From Mariniphaga sp964540165 (lineage in GTDB: Bacteria; Bacteroidota; Bacteroidia; Bacteroidales; Prolixibacteraceae), in NCBI GenBank assembly GCA_964540165.1, contig CAZILU010000122.1, positions 1 to 9,291 of the forward strand: a stretch of 9,291 bases of DNA, given 5' to 3'. How positions within the stretch are numbered: the stretch's first letter is position 1; every line of letters starts with the position of its first letter. The position numbers and the translations under genes were made by a program. Positions 1-5,680 of the stretch are shown piece after piece. The notes under the pieces were generated by a model. The model saw only the letters and a program-made list of their open reading frames with translations. It had not been told where the DNA came from and ran no database searches.

Positions 1-316
1 CACCGGAATCAGCCCGTTTCACAGTTTTGTGAGAACATATCCGGAGCTCAACTATCGGCTGATTCATGGGGTAAGGTACGGTGAAGAGGCTTATGAACAC
101 AGCCATTATAACTCATCCGCCATAACGTTATGTACCACGGGCGATAACTCAGGGCATTTTTTCGGAAGGGTAACAACCTATCTGAAAAACGCATCCATCG
201 AACGTGATACGCCATGTTTTCTTTGTGGCAACAGCCTGATGATCCAGGATGCATTCGATTTGCTGACCGAAAAGAAAATTCCCGCACAAAACATACATAC
301 CGAGGTATATTATTAA
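1..316 (+). CDS. Ferredoxin/flavodoxin-NAD(P)H reductase, C-terminal part (5' end outside window)
   Basis: Reading frame open from base 2 to a TAA at 314-316; 104 residues are visible and the start lies upstream. The visible part is the NAD(P)-binding domain of the FNR superfamily. It opens with TGISPFHSF, the pyrophosphate-binding turn. HGVRYGEEAYEH and FGRVTTYL follow, then the nicotinamide-side motif CGNSLMIQDAF, and it ends EVYY. A terminal aromatic after E-x-Y is typical of FNR/FPR enzymes, where it stacks on the FAD ring; two tyrosines recall plant-type enzymes (family knowledge). Such enzymes pass electrons between NADPH and ferredoxin or flavodoxin in the cytoplasm. Where E. coli-type FPR has a TRE/SRE segment contacting the 2'-phosphate, this one reads CTTGDNSG with no arginine, so cofactor preference is uncertain. 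It lies 11 bases before miaB and is probably co-transcribed with it. Confidence 0.85.
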   Translation, partial: TGISPFHSFVRTYPELNYRLIHGVRYGEEAYEHSHYNSSAITLCTTGDNSGHFFGRVTTYLKNASIERDTPCFLCGNSLMIQDAFDLLTEKKIPAQNIHTEVYY

Positions 317-327
317 TTTAAGCGTTT

Positions 328-1656
328 ATGAAGTATCACATAATCACCTTAGGATGCCAGATGAACCTTTCGGACAGCGAACGGGTAATTGCTGTATTAG
401 ACGGGGCCGGATTTACCCGAACCGAAAATGAAGCGGAGGCGGGCCTGATCGGAATCCTCGCATGCTCTGTCCGGCAAAAGGCCATCGACAAGGTCTATTC
501 ACGCATCCATAAATGGAACGGATGGAAAAATCATAAACACCTTATTACCTTTTTGTCGGGGTGTATTCTTCCCAACGATCATGAAAAATTTCTGAAGCTG
601 TTTGATATTACATTTCAAATGAAGGATCTGCCTCAGTTACCTGAGATGATCAGCCGGTACGGAATCTCCTCTCCGGTTCATCTGCAATCCGGAATTGACC
701 CATCCAACGAAAACATGGAGACATTCTGGAATGTAAAACCAACGTATCAATCAGACTTTGAAGCCTATATTCCCATTCAAAACGGATGCGACAAGTTTTG
801 CACTTTTTGTGCCGTGCCCTACACCAGAGGTCGTGAAATCAGTCGCCCCTCATCAGAAATTTTAAATGAAATCGAACAGTTGGTCAACAACGGATACAAA
901 TCAATTACTCTGTTGGGGCAGAATGTTAACTCGTATGGCCTGGATAAGAGGGATTCGGAGATTACCTTTCCCGAACTATTAGACCGGATCGGCCAGTTAG
1001 GAAACCGGATCGGCCAGGAGTTCTGGGTGTATTTTACCTCTCCGCACCCGCGCGACATGACCGACCATGTGCTGGAAACGATGGCCCGCTACCCGGTATT
1101 GGCAAAACAGATCCACCTGCCAATGCAAAGCGGCGACGACAAAGTTCTCATCCGGATGAACCGGAAACATAACTTGGACCGATACGAACAGATCGTCCGG
1201 GCTATCCGGAAAATTCTGCCCGAAGCTACACTCTTCACCGATATCATCGTCGGATTCTCCGGTGAAACGGATGACCAGTTTGAGAACAGCCGAAAAGCCA
1301 TGGAGAAATTCAAGTTCAACATGGCATATACAGCCGCCTATTCTCCTCGCCCCGGAGCCGTCAGCCACCGGTGGTCCGATGATATCCCCTCAGACGAGAA
1401 AAAACGACGCCTTCACATACTAACCGAAGAGCTTCGAAAACACAATCAGCTCTTCAACCACAAAATGATCGGTAAAACCGTCCGGGTACTGATCCGCGGA
1501 AACGATCGCAAGGAGGGATTCTACACGGCATTGACGGAGGGAAAACTGATCGTCAGAGTTCCCAAAGGAGAAAATGATCTGACCGGACAATTTTCCGATG
1601 TACTGATTACCAATGCATCCGACTTTTCATTAGAGGGAGAAATCGTAAAAATATAA
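328..1656 (+). CDS. miaB: MiaB-type tRNA methylthiotransferase (radical SAM)
   Basis: 442 residues, normal length for MiaB. The family adds a methylthio group to C2 of N6-isopentenyladenosine at tRNA position 37, using two [4Fe-4S] clusters. The N-terminal MTTase domain has its three cluster cysteines at C10 (TLGCQMN), C46 (ACSVRQKA) and C79 (LSGCILP). The radical-SAM cluster is C154/C158/C161 (GCDKFCTFCAVPYTRGRE). TLLGQNVNSYG at about 195-204, FTSPHP, HLPMQSGDDKVL and DIIVGFSGETD follow, and a C-terminal TRAM RNA-binding domain covers about 382-440. These motifs fit MiaB better than RimO or MtaB. Two oddities: the usual NTC before the second cysteine is LAC, and the segment before FTSPHP is longer than I expect and carries a short internal duplication. 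It may therefore be a divergent MiaB or a paralogue with another adenosine target. The ATG at 328 puts C10 where the family has it. No clear Shine-Dalgarno is visible. Confidence 0.88.
   Translation: MKYHIITLGCQMNLSDSERVIAVLDGAGFTRTENEAEAGLIGILACSVRQKAIDKVYSRIHKWNGWKNHKHLITFLSGCILPNDHEKFLKLFDITFQMKDLPQLPEMISRYGISSPVHLQSGIDPSNENMETFWNVKPTYQSDFEAYIPIQNGCDKFCTFCAVPYTRGREISRPSSEILNEIEQLVNNGYKSITLLGQNVNSYGLDKRDSEITFPELLDRIGQLGNRIGQEFWVYFTSPHPRDMTDHVLETMARYPVLAKQIHLPMQSGDDKVLIRMNRKHNLDRYEQIVRAIRKILPEATLFTDIIVGFSGETDDQFENSRKAMEKFKFNMAYTAAYSPRPGAVSHRWSDDIPSDEKKRRLHILTEELRKHNQLFNHKMIGKTVRVLIRGNDRKEGFYTALTEGKLIVRVPKGENDLTGQFSDVLITNASDFSLEGEIVKI
983..1017 (+). repeat. Short in-frame direct repeat inside miaB
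   Basis: The 14-mer ACCGGATCGGCCAG occurs at 983-996 and again at 1004-1017, exactly 21 bases (7 codons) apart. It encodes RIGQ at both ends of RIGQLGNRIGQ (residues 220-230). The segment between FPELL and FTSPHP is about four residues longer than in MiaB sequences as I recall them, which fits a small slippage-type duplication. It keeps the frame and lies between well-conserved blocks, so the protein is probably still active. Confidence 0.8.
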
Positions 1657-1660
1657 AACA

Positions 1661-2377
1661 ATGACAACAAAAAAGCTGATGTTCATGATCTGCCTGGTTC
1701 TGGTGGGCTCCGGATCCATACTTTTTGTAACCGCTTGCCGCAATCAACAACAGAAGCATGAGCAGGAATCAATCCAAAAATATCAACCAGAAGCCGGATG
1801 GGCCTCTATGTTTGATGGGGAATCGTTATCCGGTTGGGAGATTACAAGTTTTGGCACCGAAGGTCCGGTGCATATTTCGGAAGAAAACATCGTATTAGGG
1901 ATGGGTGATGGCTGTACCGGCATTACCTGGAAAGGTGATTTCCCAACCGTTAATTACGAAATTAAGCTGGATGCAAAAAAAGTATCAGGGAACGACTTCT
2001 TCTGCGGGATAACATTCCCTGTAAAAGACTCTTTTTGCTCGTTGATTGTTGGTGGCTGGGGAGGTCCGGTAACCGGACTCAGTTGCATTGACGGACACGA
2101 TGCCTCTGAAAATGAGACAACCATACTAAAAAAATTTGAACATAACATTTGGTACCAAATTCATTTGAAAGTCACCGGTGAGACGATTGAAGCCTGGATC
2201 GATCAGGAGCAGATCATCAACGTTTCAATCATCAACCGGAAGCTCACGGTTCGTCCTGAGGTTGAACTCTCCCGACCCTTTGGGATCTGTTCCTGGGTTA
2301 CTACCGCTGCGTTGCGCAATATCCGGATTAAAAACCTGTCAGATGAGGGCAATGCATCGCTCAACTTACACCATTAA
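1661..2377 (+). CDS. Lipoprotein with DUF1080 (3-keto-disaccharide hydrolase family) domain
   Basis: 238 residues. Residues 1-25 form a lipoprotein signal (basic MTTKK, hydrophobic stretch, VTA before C26), so the protein is probably lipid-anchored in the cell envelope. A short charged linker leads to a single DUF1080 domain (Pfam PF06439, concanavalin-like beta sandwich) at about 45-226. It begins with the signature FDGESLSGWE (51-60). Its core reads DFFCGITFPV (112-121), FCSLIVGGWGG (125-135) and DASENET (147-153), and it closes with ALRNIRI. As I recall, this pattern marks a well-conserved subgroup common in Planctomycetes and also seen in Bacteroidota. Some family members hydrolyse 3-keto-glycosides; I cannot assign catalytic residues or a substrate here. 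The start lies 4 bases after the miaB stop, so it is probably co-transcribed, though a role shared with tRNA modification is not evident. Confidence 0.82.
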   Translation: MTTKKLMFMICLVLVGSGSILFVTACRNQQQKHEQESIQKYQPEAGWASMFDGESLSGWEITSFGTEGPVHISEENIVLGMGDGCTGITWKGDFPTVNYEIKLDAKKVSGNDFFCGITFPVKDSFCSLIVGGWGGPVTGLSCIDGHDASENETTILKKFEHNIWYQIHLKVTGETIEAWIDQEQIINVSIINRKLTVRPEVELSRPFGICSWVTTAALRNIRIKNLSDEGNASLNLHH

Positions 2378-2432
2378 TATCAAACAGATGCTCTATCATA
2401 AAGATGAACCAATGGCCCCTTCTTTGTACGAA

Positions 2433-3983
2433 TTACAAAAAGATCCCCTCTCCGACGCCAATGGGCAGATCGAACCAAAACCAGATAAACAGCAGCGCAA
2501 TCCATAACAGCAACAACACCATGGCATAGGGAATCAGCAGTGACAGAATCGTGCCAATCCCGATATTTTTATCGTATCTCCGAACCCAGCCGATGAGCAA
2601 GGGAAAATAGACATAAAGAGGGCTCACTGCGTTGGTAATGGAGTCACCCACGCGGTACATCAGTTGAATAAAGGCCGGGCTGTATCCCAACTGCATCAGC
2701 ATCGGAATAAAAATCGGAGCAAAGATGGCCCATTTAGCCGACCCGCTGCCGATAAATATATTAAGAAAGGCCACCATAAGAATATACATCGTAAACATAA
2801 AAGGCCCGGTAAGACCAATTCTTGTCAAAAGATCAGCCCCGTTGATAGCCAACAGGGTATCCAACCGGCTCCAGCTAAATAGGTTGATAAACTGGGCAAC
2901 CACTAACATCAATACGATATAACCCGAAAGATCCTTCATCCCCATCTCCATGAACCGGAGAATATCATCCGGCTTTTTGATGCTTCCGGTGATCTTTCCA
3001 TAGACATAACCGGGAAGAGCAAACAGAAAAAAGAGTATGGGAACCAAACCACGCAGAAAAGGCGATGGCACAATACCCCCCGTATCGGGATTACGAAGCG
3101 GACCATTCGAAGGGATTACCAGCGCTGCAATCAATCCAACATAAATCAAAGCAACCACGCCGGCATATCGTAATGCCCTTTTTTCCACAAGCGTCAATTC
3201 AGGAGCTAAATCCCCGGAAACAATTACCCCCTCATCTAATGAAAATCCCTGCGTTCGGGGAATGGTATAGCGCGATGCAACAAAGGCACCACCGATACCT
3301 ACCAGCAGGGTGGAGATAATCATGAAATACCAGTTAGCCGTAGCGCTTACCTCAACCAAAGGATCGATCTGTTGCACCACTTCGGTGCTGATACCTGCCA
3401 GGAGCACATCGGTTCCGGCAATAAACAGGTTGGCTGTAAAACCGGCCGTCGCCCCTGCATACCCCGCGATAAGCCCGGCAATGGGGTGAATCCCCATCTG
3501 GGAAAAGATTAAAGCAGCAATGGGTGGTACCACGACAACCCCGGCATCGGAACCGATATTTCCACAGGCACCAATAATAAATATTACCGGCAAAACAATT
3601 TTTCGGGGAACGGCAAAAGCCATCGAACGCAAAACCACCGTAAGTAATCCGCTTCGCTCGGCAACCGACACCCCCATCAACATCACCAACACCAATCCCA
3701 ACGGAGCAAAATGGGCAAAATTGGTAACCATCTCCTCCACAAAACGACGCAATCCCCAGCCCGAAATCAGGTTTCGCGCAACAACAACCTCTCCGGTGCC
3801 CGGATCAATCGCATGAATCCCAAACAGCGATGCAATAGCACTGAATAGAAGAACAATACCGATGATCCACACAAACAGCCAAAACGGATGGGGCAATTTA
3901 TTTCCTACGTTTTCAATCCATGTTAAAACCACCGATCCTGGTGTTGAAGTATGCTCCCGGGGTACGCTGTTCTCCTTTCTCAT
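2433..3983 (-). CDS. AbgT-family transporter (p-aminobenzoyl-glutamate / antimetabolite type)
   Basis: 516 residues, very close to E. coli AbgT and Neisseria MtrF. It is an inner-membrane protein with many hydrophobic helices and two re-entrant regions. Family landmarks are GNIGSDAGVVVVPP (141-154), FIAGTDVLLAGIST (187-200), GSGSAKWAIFAPIF (412-425) and YRVGDSITNAVSPLY (443-457). As I recall the MtrF structural work, the functional residues include an Asp near 193, Ser417, Trp420, Arg446, Asp449 and Pro457. The equivalents here, D192, S415, W418, R444, D447 and P455, are all present, so the protein looks intact. AbgT imports the folate breakdown product p-aminobenzoyl-glutamate; MtrF and YdaH have been reported as proton-driven exporters of sulfonamides. 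Sequence alone does not settle which applies. It is transcribed alone, convergent with the DUF1080 gene (55-base gap) and divergent from the M23 gene. The start is the ATG whose complement lies at 3981-3983. Confidence 0.93.
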   Translation of the reverse strand: MRKENSVPREHTSTPGSVVLTWIENVGNKLPHPFWLFVWIIGIVLLFSAIASLFGIHAIDPGTGEVVVARNLISGWGLRRFVEEMVTNFAHFAPLGLVLVMLMGVSVAERSGLLTVVLRSMAFAVPRKIVLPVIFIIGACGNIGSDAGVVVVPPIAALIFSQMGIHPIAGLIAGYAGATAGFTANLFIAGTDVLLAGISTEVVQQIDPLVEVSATANWYFMIISTLLVGIGGAFVASRYTIPRTQGFSLDEGVIVSGDLAPELTLVEKRALRYAGVVALIYVGLIAALVIPSNGPLRNPDTGGIVPSPFLRGLVPILFFLFALPGYVYGKITGSIKKPDDILRFMEMGMKDLSGYIVLMLVVAQFINLFSWSRLDTLLAINGADLLTRIGLTGPFMFTMYILMVAFLNIFIGSGSAKWAIFAPIFIPMLMQLGYSPAFIQLMYRVGDSITNAVSPLYVYFPLLIGWVRRYDKNIGIGTILSLLIPYAMVLLLLWIALLFIWFWFDLPIGVGEGIFL

Positions 3984-4130
3984 AATATCGTTTTCAAGTT
4001 CTTATCTTAATTACAAAACAACAAAAATTAATTAATTAGCCAAAAATGTCTCCATCCATTTTATCATTTTATCTTAGGGTTCCCCGACACTCCAACAAAA
4101 AAAATTATCCATAGGACGGATGAAACAACC

Positions 4131-4271
4131 ATGGCAACGTTTTGCCACAAACAAAAACGATTAAAATTCATGCACGTTCTATTGGGCCACGAAAAGAGTT
4201 ATGACCTGCGATTACATTCAAAGGCTGAAGAACTTGCTGCAGTGATGAGAAAAATAGAAATAGAAGCATAA
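4131..4271 (+). other. Doubtful small open reading frame, 46 codons
   Basis: An ATG at 4131 opens a 46-codon frame ending TAA at 4269-4271. The frame stays open back to a stop at 4029-4031 but has no earlier ATG. The peptide is basic at first (FCHKQKRLKF) and then has FMHVLLGHEKS and a charged, helix-like tail ending RKIEIEA. The LLGH word is reminiscent of the C-terminal box of tyrosine recombinases, but the expected TT-x-x-Y-x-H after it is absent. It could be the worn end of an integrase, a real small protein, or chance. I do not recognise it. Confidence 0.15.
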
Positions 4272-4308
4272 ACTTTAAGAGAAAACATTTATTTTGCAAT
4301 GCAGATAA

Positions 4309-4332
4309 TTCAACGGTCGGTTGCCCGTTGAA
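4309..4332. repeat. Perfect inverted repeat upstream of the M23 gene
   Basis: TTCAACGG at 4309-4316 is matched exactly by CCGTTGAA at 4325-4332 across an 8-base spacer. After one mismatch, three more bases can pair on the outer side. The repeat ends 22 bases before the M23 start codon. In RNA it would form a GC-containing hairpin just upstream of the start; in DNA it could be a dimeric-regulator site. No T tract follows, so it is not a typical intrinsic terminator. Confidence 0.6.
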
Positions 4333-4354
4333 ATATAAATAAGTATAAACAAGC

Positions 4355-5644
4355 ATGCGAAAAAGCAGATATCCATATTTTTTACTTTTCATATTTATTC
4401 TTATTTTATTTACCACAGCCTCATGTAACCTTCGCGGCGGGAGCCATGATGATCAAAACAAAGGCGATACGCTGGCTTTGGCAGCACCACTGTTAAAATT
4501 TGGATTACCGGTCGACTCCTTCCAGATTGCAGAAGGTGTAGTACGCCCCAATCAAAACCTCAGCCACATACTGAGCGACTATGGTGTAGAGATGGGAACG
4601 ATCCATCAGATTGCCATTCAATCAAAAGAGGTTTTCGATGTACGAAAAATAAGGCATGGTAAATATTACTCCGTCTTTCAGTCGCCCGACTCACTCTCCA
4701 AAGCGAAATACTTTATTTATGAAGACTCACCGGTCGACTATTATGTTTTCGAACTGTTTGATTCGCTGAAAGTATATCGTGGAGAGAAGGAGGTCGAAAG
4801 AAGAGTTCAAACAGCCAGTGGCATTATTGAGTCGTCGTTATGGAATGCCTTAGCCGCCAGAGGCTTGAATCCGTTCATGGCCCTGCGTTTCTCCGACATC
4901 TATCAGTGGAGCATCGATTTTTATGCCATTCAGAAAGGTGACCGGTTCCGGGTGATCTATGATGAATTGTTTGTTGACTCGGCATCTATCGGAATTGGAG
5001 ACATCTATGCCGTACAGTTTGATCATTACAACAACGAATATTACGCCTTTCGGTTTTTTCAGGATGATCGATATGACTATTTTGATGACCAGGGGAACAG
5101 CCTTCGAAAAGCCTTTCTGAAGGCGCCATTGGAATTTGCCCGTGTCAGTTCCCGTTTTTCGCACAGCCGGATGCACCCCGTGCTTCGGATTCGCCGCCCC
5201 CATCATGGTGTTGATTATGCTGCCCCAAAAGGAACTCCAGTCGTCTCCATTGGCGATGGCATCGTAGTTTCCCGGGCCTATCAGGCCGGAGGTGGTGGCA
5301 ACTACCTCAAAATAAAACACAACTCGGTATATACTACCGTCTACATGCACCTTTCGGGATTTGCCAAGGGGGTAACCCAGGGCTCGCGGGTTAACCAGGG
5401 ACAGGTTATTGGATATGTCGGCGCCACCGGACTGGCCACCGGACCACACCTAGACTTCCGGGTTTATAAAAACGGAACACCGGTTGATCCGCTAAAAGTG
5501 GAAGCTCCACCGGTTGAACCGGTCCACGAAATTCACCGGCAGAAGTATATGGCATTAAAAGACTCCCTGTCAATCGAACTTCAAAAAATCCAATGGGAAG
5601 AGCCCCTTCTGGCTGAAGAGGCAGTCGTACCATCTGGCTCATAA
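4355..5644 (+). CDS. Lipoprotein M23-family murein peptidase (LytM/MepM-like)
   Basis: 429 residues. Residues 1-23 are a hydrophobic lipoprotein signal ending TAS-C24, so the protein is probably anchored in the envelope. The region from about 60 to 115 (VRPNQNLSHILSDYGV onward) resembles the LysM/OapA-like domain that precedes the catalytic part in MepM-type enzymes. The M23 domain covers about 262-382: SSRFSHSRMHPVLRIRRPHHGVDYAAP with zinc ligands H283 and D287, VYMHLSG with H332, and GPHLDFRV with H365 and D367. The usual motif here is HLH; Asp replaces the second His, a presumed zinc ligand. I recall HLD-type versions in Bacteroidota homologues, so this may be a lineage variant rather than loss of activity. 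The expected role is cutting peptidoglycan cross-links during wall growth or division. Its A-rich upstream region has no clear Shine-Dalgarno; an inverted repeat lies 22 bases before the start. Confidence 0.92.
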   Translation: MRKSRYPYFLLFIFILILFTTASCNLRGGSHDDQNKGDTLALAAPLLKFGLPVDSFQIAEGVVRPNQNLSHILSDYGVEMGTIHQIAIQSKEVFDVRKIRHGKYYSVFQSPDSLSKAKYFIYEDSPVDYYVFELFDSLKVYRGEKEVERRVQTASGIIESSLWNALAARGLNPFMALRFSDIYQWSIDFYAIQKGDRFRVIYDELFVDSASIGIGDIYAVQFDHYNNEYYAFRFFQDDRYDYFDDQGNSLRKAFLKAPLEFARVSSRFSHSRMHPVLRIRRPHHGVDYAAPKGTPVVSIGDGIVVSRAYQAGGGGNYLKIKHNSVYTTVYMHLSGFAKGVTQGSRVNQGQVIGYVGATGLATGPHLDFRVYKNGTPVDPLKVEAPPVEPVHEIHRQKYMALKDSLSIELQKIQWEEPLLAEEAVVPSGS

Positions 5645-5680
5645 GATGAGATCCACTCGCCAACGACCGCTGTGAAAGCC

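Larger units (their letters stand above)
3984..4354. other. Intergenic region between AbgT and M23 genes
   Basis: This 371-base gap separates two divergent genes and should hold both promoters. Bases 3984-4110 are very A/T-rich, with repeated ATTA words (4028-4038) and an A tract near 4097-4104. On the - strand there is TAATTTTTG, one base longer than the Bacteroidota -7 consensus TAnnTTTG; on the + strand TATTTTG at 4290-4296 is one base short. Neither is strong enough to call. A small open frame (4131-4271) and an inverted repeat (4309-4332) are listed separately. No tRNA, terminator or insertion element is visible. Confidence 0.6.

Noticed and set aside
997..1368. 123-codon frame on the - strand inside miaB
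   Set aside because: It is antisense to conserved radical-SAM motifs; the product is not recognisable.
2378..2432. Possible bidirectional terminator between the convergent DUF1080 and AbgT genes
   Set aside because: No stem followed by a T tract is visible on either strand.
2178..2507. 109-codon + frame spanning the end of the DUF1080 gene and the AbgT 3' end
   Set aside because: It overlaps two real genes in other frames, and its sequence has the low-complexity look of an out-of-frame reading.
4168..4416. 82-codon - strand frame over the M23 start and upstream region
   Set aside because: Its hydrophobic stretch is the antisense of A/T-rich DNA and the signal-peptide region; it would run across the M23 promoter and has no recognisable domain.
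4850..5449. Long open frame (199 codons) on the - strand within the M23 gene
   Set aside because: It lies fully antisense to a clear peptidase gene with conserved motifs, and its translation shows no recognisable domain.
5478..5521. Repeated CACCGGTTGA words 30 bases apart near the M23 3' end
   Set aside because: They encode the proline/valine-rich TPVDP and PPVEP segments; the similarity is explained by the protein sequence.
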